Below are positions 34,064 to 44,427 of a stretch of DNA of 64,000 bases, one piece after another (the stretch's first letter is position 1; each line of letters opens with the position of its first letter). Location of the stretch: assembly GCA_022385805.1 (NCBI GenBank), contig MU277683.1, forward strand, positions 310,001 through 374,000, written 5' to 3'. The notes beneath the pieces are model-generated. The model saw nothing but the letters and a program-made list of their open reading frames with translations. It had not been told where the DNA came from and ran no database searches. A program made the translations under genes and the position numbers. Origin of the DNA: Pilatotrama ljubarskyi. Taxonomy: Eukaryota > Basidiomycota > Agaricomycetes > Polyporales > Polyporaceae.

Positions 34064-35013
34064 ATGGATCAAATCATGTCTTCGCTCGCGCCTCGTGCTG
34101 GTGGTTCTACGAAGCCTGCCGCGGGAGGCCCTGGAGCAGAGTCTGCGGGCAGCGTCACGAAACGGTGTGTGGCTAAGCTCGTATAGACTCCTGCATAGAT
34201 GTGCTCAACTGGAGTGTGCAGCCTGAGTAACGAGTTGATGACCCTCATGGTGAGTGCCGCTGAGATACTGATCTGACGACTTCTCACCACATGTCAATCG
34301 CCTAGATGTCCGCATCTCCTGGTATTGTGAGTAAGCACTGTATCGTTGACAGAATAGACTTCTGACACGACGGTGCAGTCCGCGTTCCCGAGGTCGGACG
34401 CTAACCTGTTTGAGTGGGTCGGTACAATCGAGGGTCCTGCCGGGACGGTGAGTGTCTATGCTGGATCCGTTCACGGTGAGAATGCTTAGAAAGGCATCAA
34501 TTCCGGCCTAGGTGTACGCTGGTCTGAAATTCAAGATCTCAATAAACTTCCCGCCCACATACCCTATGTCGCCACCTGCAATCAAGTTTGATTCGCCTTG
34601 CTTCCATCCGAACGTCGACATCAACGGTGGCGGGATCTGTCTTGACATCTTGCAGGTGAGTCCGCAGATCTATCTGACAAGCGGCATGCACGTCTGAACA
34701 CTGGCTCATTAGGATAAATGGTCGGCTGTGTACAGCGTGCAGACCATTCTCCTGTCTCTACAATCTCTTCTTGGAGGTAAGATATCTACGGATAGTGCTC
34801 CTGTGTCCCACATTCTTATCTGGTTGCTCTCAGAGCCTAACAATGCGTCCCCACTCAATCCGGAGGCAGCTGGCCTGTGGGGTGCACCTGAGCGTACGTT
34901 TCAACTGCTGTTAACAAGCGCTTCCAAGTGGCTAATGGCGAGTTGATCTTGCAGAGTTCAAGGCGCAAATCATGAAGTACTACCGTCCAATCCTCGACGA
35001 CGGGATGGAATAG
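34064..35013 (+). CDS. UBE2C: Ubiquitin-conjugating enzyme E2 C (APC/C partner)
   Basis: E2 that primes ubiquitin chains with the anaphase-promoting complex to destroy cyclin B and securin (human UBE2C, fission yeast Ubc11). Joined exons read [40 protein letters not shown] (a 21-base exon at 34305-34325), [20 protein letters not shown] and [20 protein letters not shown]. The catalytic core is [20 protein letters not shown], with the HPN motif and the active Cys codon at 34638-34640, then [20 protein letters not shown] and [20 protein letters not shown]. The C-terminus is [13 protein letters not shown]. The N-terminal extension before the UBC fold is typical of UBE2C and separates it from other E2s. 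About 175 residues and seven short introns. The promoter carries MluI boxes, which fits G1/S or mitotic control. Confidence 0.94.
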
Positions 35014-36147
35014 TCGCACGATGACGGCGAATGTGCCCACCCATGTCTCCATCCCCTTGTATCACCTACTGTTGTCTCGTCGCATGTTTCGCTATCCCTC
35101 GTGCTGGACTATGCATACCTGGATCGTTTCTTTCCATGTCTAAGCCCTTGTAGTTATCTCTCCATTCCACGTGTATGTGAGCTTCCGTCCGGTCGCGCCC
35201 AGCGCCGCCTTGTCGTTCTTGCCGCGCTCTGGCAATGTCGCCCTACCACGGCATATCCGTCAAGGAGATTGATCATTGGGGCGGCGGCGGCGCATCTGCA
35301 CTGCGTCAAAAGTCCGCAAGCAGAGCGTTAGCGATCCGGCCTACAACGTCTGTGCGACCCTGGCTCCGCGGAGGAGGAAGTGCCAGACAGCGGAGACCGG
35401 GATGTCGCCGGCAAAGGTTAAAACGTTAACCGGTAACCCTAGGACTCTGCCAGTGCTAGTGAGGTCGCAACGTTGACGTTCCCTGGACCGTCGGTATATA
35501 CAAGTCTCATTCGACTGTTCCCCTCGCACCTGTCCCTTGGCAATTCCCTCGGTGAGTTCTGCTCTTCGTTCTTCTCTGAATTACGGACCTGCTACAGATT
35601 GTGAACGACCGCCAGGTTACCGTACTGTTCCAAAGTACTGCGTTGCACGGTCGCGTGACGACGCGATGTCGCGATGGCGCTTTGACGAGCGCTTATGTAA
35701 CGCACGTACGCGATCGTTACCTGGAGTGGCCACAGTCGCCAGCGACACTCTCCAGCTGATTGCTATAAGCCTCGCTCGCTCGCTGTACTCGGTGCTCGTT
35801 GCTCTCTCTCGTTCTCCCTTATAATACTCTCTGCAGGCGGACCAGACTCGGTTGATCCGACTGTTCTGCTGTTAGTGCGCTCGCTTGCCTTTTCTTTGCC
35901 GGTGCAAGCCTTTCTTGCGACTTTGGATCGCTTCGCCTTTTGGCCGTAGAACGGGTGTCTGGTGCACATTGTAAGGCTCGCAGTTTCGTCTACTCACTGT
36001 GTCCTCAAAGCTGATGCTGCATGTGCATATGCAGCTACATTGCCCGCTATATATAACCCTATTCCCTCCGTACCGCTCCCACCGACCCAAGCACTCCTGA
36101 TCTCTCCTCACCACAAGCCAGCAAAGCAGGAAGCCACCGCGACTACC
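35014..36147. other. 1.1-kb spacer with an orphan promoter-like and intron-like stretch
   Basis: A perfect inverted repeat GGTTAA-AACG-TTAACC is at 35416-35431, followed by ACCGGTAACC. A TATATA box is at 35495-35500. A 46-base intron-like stretch with GTGAGT donor and CTACAG acceptor is at 35552-35597. A second TATA box, CTATATATAA, is near 36048-36057, about 92 bases before the next ATG. No conserved protein is visible. Confidence 0.45.
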
Positions 36148-36576
36148 ATGCCCCGCCGCTCGCCGCCCACCCCCCTGCGCTTGCACAACGGGCCCCTGCC
36201 CGCGCGCGGCAAGCCCAAGCACACGCTCCCCTCCCTACCGCGCCCCGCCTTCCACGGCCCCACACCTTCGATCACCGGGCCCGTCCCCCGCGCGCGCATG
36301 GTGCACACCGACCTGCCCGCGATCGCCATCCCTGACGTCCCTGCGCCGGGCACGGCCATCCCCGGGCTGTTTACCGCGGCGGAGACGGCGAGCGGACCGA
36401 GTTCACCGACGTCATCCGCGTCGTCTGGGAGCATGAGCAGTGGGTCTGAGATGGGGAGGAAGAAGAGCAGGGAGATTGTGCGAGGCCCGTGGGACCACTC
36501 GGGCGCGATCCACGTGCCGTTCGACGTTGGCGCGGTGCTTCCACCGCCGCGGCCTGCGGCGATCAACGTTCGGTGA
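36148..36576 (+). CDS. Small proline/serine-rich protein, unknown function
   Basis: A single open exon of 142 codons starts at the ATG at 36148, preceded by a TATA box about 92 bases upstream. The first half is Pro/Arg-rich (MPRRSPPTPLRLHNGPLPAR). The middle has a Ser-rich linker, and the end carries a denser block, REIVRGPWDHSGAIHVPFDV, then GAVLPPPRPAAINVR. No signal peptide or membrane segment is seen. An open frame also exists on the opposite strand but lacks promoter signals. I do not recognise a family. The GPWDHSG block looks like a short conserved motif, so a basic, mostly disordered protein is the safest reading. Confidence 0.6.
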   Translation: MPRRSPPTPLRLHNGPLPARGKPKHTLPSLPRPAFHGPTPSITGPVPRARMVHTDLPAIAIPDVPAPGTAIPGLFTAAETASGPSSPTSSASSGSMSSGSEMGRKKSREIVRGPWDHSGAIHVPFDVGAVLPPPRPAAINVR

Positions 36577-36909
36577 GGCGAAGGCAGGGTTGGCGTAAAG
36601 GATGGGGATTAGTTCGTGCTGTCGTAAAGAGCAGAAGTATTGTCAGAGAGCAATGGAGTTACCGCGCTCGTTCCATCTCGTCCGGACTCCACTTGATTGC
36701 GGGATCGCACATGCAGTCTATTGCCCCAGAGTGGACGACTATGGTACAGCCCAAAGAAGATGAGGGGGAAGGAGAGCGTATGTCGCAGGCTGAGTAGTTG
36801 ACGATGACAGAGAGAGCAGGTCGACAGTCGGGATACCGGGGCGAACGATGATAGTACATGTAGCGTGCAATGAGAGAAAGGTGTAACACCAGCTGTACAG
36901 CTGCGCTGA
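36577..36909. other. Convergent spacer between the small protein and TMA7
   Basis: About 330 bases where two 3' ends meet. Nothing further is supported. Confidence 0.5.
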
Positions 36910-37328
36910 TTACTTCTTTCCCGACCTGACCGAACAATTCTCAGGTGTGCACTCTCGCGAGTGAAATGGTATGCACTCACTTCTTGATACCACCTCCGGG
37001 AACTCCGCCTGCATGACGATGTACACATCAGTGCCAAGATAACCCCGAGTAAGAACACTTGAAGCAGGCTTACCCTTCGCAGCTGTGCAAGCTGTCAGCT
37101 CAGCAATAATGGACACACGGAGTAGCGATCGCACCTTTATCGCGCGCCGCCTTCAGAGCAGCCTCCTCCTGCTTCTTCTTTTGCTGGAAGGCGATCTCAT
37201 CCTCGTCCATCTCCTTCTTGTCTTTCTTGGGGGCCTGCATAGAGCGTTCAAGGACCGTACATGGCCATCGCAACAGCGGACGCACTCGCCTTGAGAGGCT
37301 TCAGCTTTCCACCCTGCCTGCTAGCCAT
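36910..37328 (-). CDS. TMA7: Translation machinery-associated protein 7 (five tiny exons)
   Basis: Small basic ribosome-associated protein of the TMA7/CCDC72 family. Exon 1 (37290-37328) codes MASRQGGKLKPLK. After intron 37235-37289, whose donor is GCGAGT (a GC-AG intron), exon 2 codes APKKDKKEMDEDEIAFQQKK and KQEEAALKAARDK. Exon 3 is a 9-base microexon (37074-37082) that supplies the AAK part. Exon 4 gives GGVPGGGIK and exon 5 gives KSGKK with its stop at 36910-36912. The product is 63 residues, matching the family length of 64, and the GGGIKKSGKK end is nearly invariant in eukaryotes, which fixes the splicing. Neither the GC donor nor the 9-base exon can be skipped without losing frame. It is divergent from the GH13 gene. 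Confidence 0.93.
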
Positions 37329-38352
37329 GATCGTTGTGAGAGGCGAAGTTATGGGCGCTTCGTACACGCAGCGCAAAACGCCGGATCACTGCAATTAGAC
37401 GCACAACTCGACCCGGGCCGGATTCGAACTCGGGGTTCGCCTGCCGTGGGGCCCTCAAACAAGTCGGACTGCGTCCGGAGGCAAAGTGCGCTGGCATTAG
37501 GGCTGGCCAATGGGATGCCTCGCGGCGAGTGAGGCTGGCCCTGTGCCGGCCGCTGGGGTAACCGAAGGCAAAAGGGTTTTCAGAACGTTTCGAGTGTGCC
37601 AAGAGCCCAGGCCGGACGAGCATTGGGTGGATCGCGCGGCATGAGGACGCCGACGACGGATTTCTCGAGGATTTCGTTGTAAATAAGTCCCAAATTGGGA
37701 ACTCTACGTGGATGCGTGGTCAGGCGACCTGGTGTCCAGGAACCTGGTCGGTAACAGCCGGCATCGCTGATCCGGGTGGACATGGCGAGGAAAAGATGGC
37801 ACGGACGACAAGAGGCATGCACGGACGAGGCTGCCATCCGCCGAGGAGAATATCGCAGGCAGGACGTGCTCTAGCTGGCCGGGGACGCGACACGGATGTG
37901 AGTGGGCTGCAGCGCGTCTGTCTGTGTGGGGCAGGGGCGTGGTGGCAAACAGGTGGCGGTGACTGCAGTGCGGGGACCGTTCCGGGAAAGGAAATGGCGA
38001 CCTCGATCAGAGTCGTTGGCGAGTGTGTCACCCACCCGAACCATGCAGCTGACAGAATCCCCGGAATTCTTCCCCTCCCTTTGGCCTTCGCATGGCAGTT
38101 AATTATTCGTAACTTATTTCGCGTCGCTCCCACCGCGGAACCTCCCTCTCGCAGCCACACGCCCTCCCCTTCTCCTTCTGCTCTCCCCACCAGGCGCACC
38201 TCCGTCTTCCTGACCCCGCGAGTTTCCTCCGACTCGCCCCCTCGATACCCTCGGCCTCGCGCTGAGCCCACCCTCCTTTGCCCCCCCACGCTCCTTCTAG
38301 CCTGGCCTGACTCTTGCATGCACTGAAACATACCCGCCTGGAGCAATCCGTC
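37329..38352. promoter_or_regulatory. Divergent promoter of TMA7 and the GH13 enzyme
   Basis: About 1 kb. A palindrome TCCCAAATTGGGA is at 37688-37700. Long open frames on the minus strand at about 37.7-38.6 kb lack family marks and overlap the GH13 first exons, so I treat them as shadows. A tRNA T-loop-like string near 37425 does not fold. Confidence 0.45.
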
Positions 38353-40718
38353 ATGCAACATCTCCTCAACCTCCTCCTCGCTCTCTCCCTGCTGTCTACG
38401 GCTTATGCCGCTACCGCGGAGGAATGGCGCAAACGTTCCATTTACCAGTGAGTCGCGCTTCCCGCACTCCCGCATGTCTGGAGCAAACCTCTGCGCAGAA
38501 TCATCACGGACCGCTACGCGCTCCCCGAAGGCGCGGACCTGAACGCATGCGACCCTGCCAAGCAGACCTTCTGCGGCGGGACTTGGAAGACCATCAAGGA
38601 CAACCTGGATTACATCCAGAACGCGGGCTTCACTGCTGGTACGCTTTGACATGTTCTCGCCTATATGCTGCCTTCGAATGCGTGTCCTTGCGTTGCATAG
38701 TCTGGATCAGCCCGGTATCCCAGAACTACGAGGGCCCCCGCACTCCCTACGGCGACCCCTACCATGGCTACTGGATCGCGGACGCGACGAAGCTCAACTC
38801 GCGCTTCGGCACGGCCGACGACCTCAAGGCCCTCTCGGACGAGCTCCACCGGCGCGGAATGTATGCGGCTTAATTCTCTTTCTGTCATATGCGTGTTTGA
38901 CGTCCGAGCAGGTTCCTTATGGTGGACGTCGTCGTCAACAACGTGATGGCTCTCGAGACGGACCCCGACCTGTCGACGTACATGTTCAAGGACAAGGTGT
39001 GTCCACCACTCCGCACGCGTGTGGCAGAAGGTTAATTTCCGTGGCGACGGCGCAGTCGCAATATCATCCGTATTGCCCGATCCAGTGGGGCAACACCACC
39101 AGCGAGCAAAACTGCTGGCTCGGCGACACGAACGTCACGCTCCCCGATGTCAACACCCAGGACCCAACTGTCGTCTCCGCCTACTCGGATTGGATCAAGG
39201 CCCTCGTCCAACAGTTTAACATTGACGGTCTCCGTATTGATGGTGAGTTCGTCGATGGGATCATGGGCGCGTCCATACAAGTATACTGAATTGCCTGATG
39301 TTCGCCCTGCGCAGCGGCGAAGTACGTTACCGGCAGTTTCTCTCCCGCTAAAGATAGGACGAAGCATTGACGCTTTGATGTAGGCATGTGAACATGGACT
39401 TCTGGCCGAAGTTCTGCGGCGCCGCCGGCGTGTACTGTATCGGCGAGGTCTTCGATGCCGATGCCGGGTGAGTATATGCGCTCCTCCGCCACAGAAGCGT
39501 CCGCTCACATGTGGACAGCCAAGCGCTTCAGTGGCAGGGCAAGCAGGCGCTTGATGCGATCCTGAACTACCCGATGTACAATGCATTGGTCCAGGCGTTC
39601 ACCATCCCTGGCCCGCAGAACATGAGCGCCGTTACGGACATGCTTGCCCAGATCAAGCAGAAGTCGGCGGTACGTCGGACGGCTATTTGAATGAGAACGC
39701 TGCGGACGTATTTTCTGTCTAGGACCCCACGTTGCTCGGTAACTTCCTCGAGGACCAGGATGTTCCCCGGTGGGCCAGCCTCTCGGTCGACCCCCAGAGC
39801 TTGTGGAACGCGATGATCTTCAACTTCATGTCCGATGGGTCAGTCATCTTCGCTCGCCGTAGATTAAGCCGATAGTCGTATGCTAACCTGCCGCGCAGCA
39901 TCCCGATCGTCTACTATGGTCAGGAGCAGGGCTTCAACGGCAACGCTGACCCCGTGAGTGCATTGAAAGGCAGATTCGCATGCAGGGCTGATCCGAAGAA
40001 TTCGTACAGATGAACCGCGAGCCGCTCTGGCCGTCCAAGTACTCAAACACGACCACCTACCAGCTCATCACGAAGTTGAACCAGGTATGCCGGCCTTTGC
40101 AGAGACGTTGTGTAGGACTGTATTGACTGGATCATGCCATTAGCTCCGTAACTTCATGATTAACAGCACCGAGGACTGGGTCACGAGCCAGGTCCAGGTG
40201 CTAAGCTCGACGAATGACGGCATCGCGTTCATGAAAGGCAGCGTCGTCACAGTTTTGACTAACATCGGTTCTCCCGTACGTGCCTTGTGTCCCTCACCGC
40301 ATGACGCGCGCCGGGACTGACAGGTCAAGCCGATTGTAGCCTCAGAACGTCAGCATCTCCGCGCATACGCCGTTCGACAACAGCTTGTCCACCACGGAGT
40401 ACGTGTCATCGCCCTCCGGGACAGCTAGATACTGACTGTATGCGCAACAGCATCCTGACTTGCAGGCAGTACGCCGTCGGCAGCAACGGCGCCATCGAGG
40501 TTGAGTACTCTAGGGGCGGCGTTCCCGTCATCCTCGTTCCCGACAACATGCTGGACAACTCAGGCCTGTGCGGACATGTCGTGGCAACCGTCTCATCAAA
40601 GGGCGCGCAGGGCGCCGTTAACAACACGAATGGCTCTCCTAGGCAGTCGGCTGGCTCGTCCACCTCGCTAGCCTTTGCCGTCGGCCTATTCGCGGTCGCC
40701 GCAAGCTTCTTGCTGTAA
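38353..40718 (+). CDS. GPI-anchored GH13 α-glucanotransferase-like enzyme (AgtA type)
   Basis: α-Amylase-family protein with a signal peptide ([20 protein letters not shown]) and a hydrophobic GPI-type tail ([20 protein letters not shown]) after a Ser/Asn linker. Catalytic residues are present: nucleophile Asp in GLRID (codon 39239-39241), acid/base Glu in VYCIGEVFD, and the third Asp in [10 protein letters not shown]. Two histidines conserved in true amylases are replaced: region I reads DVVVNN (not NH) and region IV reads EDQD (not NHD). In Aspergillus the GPI-anchored AgtA/AgtB 4-α-glucanotransferases show loss of these histidines and are tied to cell-wall α-glucan. I therefore infer wall glucan processing rather than starch digestion. 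About 540 residues and many introns, including two that flank a 7-base microexon (39315-39321) right after the nucleophile codon. Confidence 0.9.
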
Positions 40719-42807
40719 CGGCCGATCGTGGACTGATCGTGACGCTTCTGGCTATCTTCTCACGTCCTGCACGCGTCTGACGACCCCTGCGACGTCCCAC
40801 CTTTCTTCATATTTTCTTCGGGTTCCGAGTTTCCGTCATTGGCACTACCTTCTTGGATGCCCCCGCCTCCTGTGTGCGGTGCGGCCTAATACCTCCACCG
40901 ACGGCCCCCTGCTGGTGTTCCGTGGGGACCGCGCTTCGTGTCTGTATCACTTCGCGGTCGGTCTTTACGTGCGGAGTGTTCGCGTTCCTATATTTCTCGC
41001 GGTGTGTAGTTACTTCGTCACTTGTTTCTGTAGGGTGGAGTTTGAGTTGGAAAAATGTACGAATATCGGCCAGGCCTCGCTGCTAGTGACCGGTGTGGGA
41101 GTTCCAGATGAGGATGCTCAGGTGAGGTGAGGGTTTGTGGATGCTGGTGGCACCGGGCGGCACGAGTTGACGGCGGGCGCCGCGCCCGACGCGGCAGACG
41201 AGTGATGGACCTACAGGCGTCCATATATGTCATTGATAAGGGATCGAGTACCGGAGGGACTCAAGATTGCGGGGTGAAGAGTAGAGCAAGTACTCGATTT
41301 TGTATACAGCTGTACAAAGCTGGGCAGAACTACATGTTCCTTCATGCCCTGAGCTCTCTAAGCTCTAGCCGGCGCGGATATTGGGCTGCGCGTGAGCATA
41401 ATCTGAACACTGGAATAACATCCAGACGCTAGATAGACTGAGGGAACAATAGTAAGTATATGACCGCCGAGGAGAGCGTGAGGAGATCGGGCAAGCTATA
41501 TATCCAGGCCAAGGGGTTGTCCTGTCGGGTAGGGGTGGTAACGGTGCAAGTCCGAGCAAAAGATGGTCTGGTTTGGATTGCCGATGGGGCCATACATTGA
41601 CTGGAACCAGTCGGATTCGTAGATAGTACAGAATGACACCAAGGCGCCGGGTAGTCGATTCTGAGGCTTCTCCGGGGGAGGTGGGACTTGCCCATCCTTA
41701 CTATCCCGTCCCCAGATGCTGGACGCCCAACAGAACTTCGGGCTCAGTTTCGACATAGCAGTCCCAAAACATCTCCAAAATTCATTCTGCTTGTTTTTCA
41801 GGCATGGCCACTGTATCCCCTAAGGCTTCCTGCAAGAAGATTTGCACAAAAATGCACATACAGGAGATGAGAGCCAGCAGAAAGCCCTCTGACCTGGGAA
41901 TCTGGAAACCTAAGCGCCGTACGGCCTGGAGACATTCACCTTCTGTTACTTTGCTCACAGGTCCTGATTTCCTCACCCAACTTCCTGAAATACCAAGCAG
42001 CCCATTGAGCTCTATGCGGCCATACAGAAAGTATGTGTGTACGGTGCGATCGTGCTAAGCTACAAGGCAATGTCCAGCTTCTGGGGTCACCCTGGGCGCT
42101 TATCCAGCATCTGGGGACAGGATAGTAACCTTCATGTTGATGCTCGCTACAAGTAGCGTTACCGCGGAACAGGTAGAATCGACTCGGGGACCGGGAACGT
42201 ACCTTTCATACGCTGACGGCGCCGTTCAGCAGCTTTCTTCCCTGACTCCGGATATGAGGAGAGTAGCCTTTGCAGTACAGGTTCTAAATCCACTCCGGCG
42301 TCCTCCTCGATGGCCTTGGGGACAGTCGAACACGGACCCATTCAGGCTGCGGTAGCCACGATCATCCATGGTTGTGAGGTGAGCGAGTCGAACCTGAAGC
42401 CTGTCCGGTGGCGCTGCAAAGTAAGTACTGTAATTCCGGCCTCCGTAGCGTCCAGGACGACTAGACGTCCTCAGTGCGTCTTCCCATCTTCCGTCCATAC
42501 CATTCAAGAAGCTCACTCTCGAGTCTCCATTGCTTTGCCAAACTTCTCTGAAGCTTGAGTGTTATCATTTCTCGCTGGTGGGAGGGCTTTTTCGGCTTGT
42601 CTTGCGCGTCTTCAGCGTCATTAGTGTGCCGCACGTACTTCAGCTTGTCCCTGTCATATCATCCAGACCAGGCCACATGAGACTTTTGGAATCTAAGGGA
42701 TTCAACTTTAAGCTGGTAGTGACGCTTCATACAGCGGAGTGTGATAGCTGCATATACGCATTCCGGGAACATTCGGCTGCTTCTTAGGGTCAGGACCATC
42801 TTCACTT
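40719..42807. other. 2.1-kb spacer containing an inverted-repeat element
   Basis: Apart from the 425-bp element at 41701-42125, I find no supported gene. Several open frames of 60-100 codons on both strands have no family signature or splice logic. By eye the stretch looks less GC-rich than its neighbours. Confidence 0.5.
41701..42125. mobile_element. Non-autonomous DNA transposon (MITE-like) with 23-bp TIRs and TA target duplication
   Basis: The left end (41701-41723) begins CTATCCCGTCCCCAGATGCT and the right end (42103-42125) is its inverted copy with one mismatch at position 7. Both ends are flanked by TA (41699-41700 and 42126-42127), the target duplication of Tc1/mariner/pogo elements. 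A second, weaker copy of the motif (CCAGCTTCTGGGGTCA) lies just inside the right end. No transposase fits in 425 bp. The family call is inference; the symmetry is directly visible. Confidence 0.85.
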
Positions 42808-44112
42808 TCAAGTGTTTGTTGCGTTGACATTGTTCGGAGCCTCATCTAGGCTGGTCGGGGTGTAGCCCACTCCCTCACACTCAATGATCGCCCCGTTCTC
42901 AGACTCTTCAACGTGGAATTTCGCATCCGAAAGCTGCTCCGCCACCCATATCGCCGTCCTGACCACGTGTCATCAGAGGTCATTCATGAAGCATCCGCCT
43001 ATATCTGACAACGCACCTAGTGTGGAGAGTCAAGGGTCCCGTCTTCACTGTTGATTTTCCTTCTGCCAGAGCCAAGAAAATGATCATTTGGTCCTAGATA
43101 CGAAGAGGGTAAGCGAGGAGAGGACAGCGACATCGCGGCGACCTCACCTGCATATACTCATCCACGCATCCCCCATGAGCGAGATTGGATGCAAGCTCAC
43201 GCGCAGCCTCTCGCCCTACGCGCGCGGGGTCTGTGCCCTTGCGGCCAAGTGCGCTTCCTGCGATGACGCAGCCGCCTTCTGTCTCAGCCCATAGCACGAT
43301 ACCCGACCCACTCCCGACAGCATCGGACGGCTTTTCGCGTACTGCCTCGATGGTGATCCTCTTGACCTCAATGCCGGACTCCGCCAGTACTTTCACGGCC
43401 GCAGTACGCATAGACTCCGCTAGGCTCTTGGGCAGGCCAGCTACGTACGACCTGCCGAAGATGGCTTTGACTGCCCCTCGCTCGGTCAGCGTGATGGAGG
43501 GTAGCGGGCCGCGCACAGGTGGGACGGAGACGTGCACTTCGCCGCCGCCTTTGGGGTAGTATCCGCGCTTCGAGATTGTGAGCGTTGGCTGCAGGCCAAA
43601 GTGCTTGCGTATGAAGGGAAGGAAGACGTGTTGGGTATAGTCAATTTGGGGCGCCTGGCTTGCGTTCGTACCTCCACGCAGAACCAACTCCGAAGGTGGG
43701 ACGCGCGCGGGGGAGAATAGGAGGCAGGGTAGGGAGAGTTGCAGCATGAGAGCGATCGAGCCGGCCGTTCCAGGGTCCGCAAGGTATGATCTTGACAGCT
43801 GGGGTTTGGTGGAAGGTCGGAACACGATAGAACTGGAGCTTGTATCGCATCCATCCAGACGTGCCGAGCAGATCTCGGCGGCGAGCCGCAGGCCTGAAAG
43901 AGAACTGTAAGCAGGTGCACTAGGATCCTGAAAAGCAGAATCGCACCTGCGGCATGCTGATACTTGAGACCAGGAGGCGTGCGGTTCGCGCGAATGTGGT
44001 CAATTGCAATAGGTTTCGTGAGTAGGGCGGAGAGCGCAACGGCGATGCGGAGGAGTTGGCCGCCGCCTTCGAGTACGCTGCCGTCGAGTTCGACTAGATC
44101 TCCGGAGTTCAT
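42808..44112 (-). CDS. RTCA: RNA 3'-terminal phosphate cyclase
   Basis: ATP-dependent enzyme that converts an RNA 3'-phosphate to a 2',3'-cyclic phosphate, usually nuclear. Exon 1 opens [20 protein letters not shown] and [20 protein letters not shown], then [16 protein letters not shown]. The next exons carry [36 protein letters not shown] and [20 protein letters not shown], then [13 protein letters not shown] [16 protein letters not shown]. After [10 protein letters not shown] two short exons at 43076-43020 and about 42965-42808 give [25 protein letters not shown] with the catalytic His, and [20 protein letters not shown]. Keeping that His places it in the catalytic class, not the Rcl1 ribosome-biogenesis class. 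About 370 residues. It is divergent from HOOK with 315 bases between starts. Confidence 0.94.
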
Positions 44113-44427
44113 TTCCTCAGATTCTGTTAGGCTGTTCTGTCATGCGAGCGTATCAGGTCGTTGAAGAGCGACAGCAGAAAGGGATATATTGAAGCCATGG
44201 AGTGGAGGAGAGTGCTCAGTGGTGGATAGGCGCGCGCCGAGCGCGTCGGAGTCCGGGACGCGTTTACAGCTTGAGGAGGACTTGATTGGCTTGACTTGAC
44301 TTGCTACACTCACGACCGCCCGCGGGGACTCCTCCCGCGCACTCTTCATAGACTGCTTACTACCGTATACCTGGTCTGCATATACCCACCTGGCTAGAGC
44401 ACAACCCTCGGATCTCGGACCTCGGAC
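44113..44427. promoter_or_regulatory. Divergent promoter of RTCA and HOOK
   Basis: 315 bases between the two ATGs. A direct repeat of CTTGACTTGACTTG character is near 44289-44303. No canonical TATA box is obvious. Confidence 0.45.

Noticed and set aside
37400..37450. tRNA-like T-loop string GTTCGAATC on the minus strand
   Set aside because: The flanking bases do not form a five-pair T stem, and I find no matching acceptor stem or A box. It looks like chance or a long-decayed tRNA.
37720..38652. 310-codon open frame on the minus strand
   Set aside because: It overlaps the signal peptide and first exons of the GH13 gene, is Arg/Pro-rich like many GC-driven shadows, and has no family mark.
41496..41756. 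86-codon minus-strand frame overlapping the left end of the inverted-repeat element
   Set aside because: It crosses the transposon boundary and has no recognisable family. A gene here is not supported.
42226..42516. 96-codon minus-strand frame between the element and RTCA
   Set aside because: No homology that I recognise. Two overlapping frames look equally coding-like, so neither is convincing.
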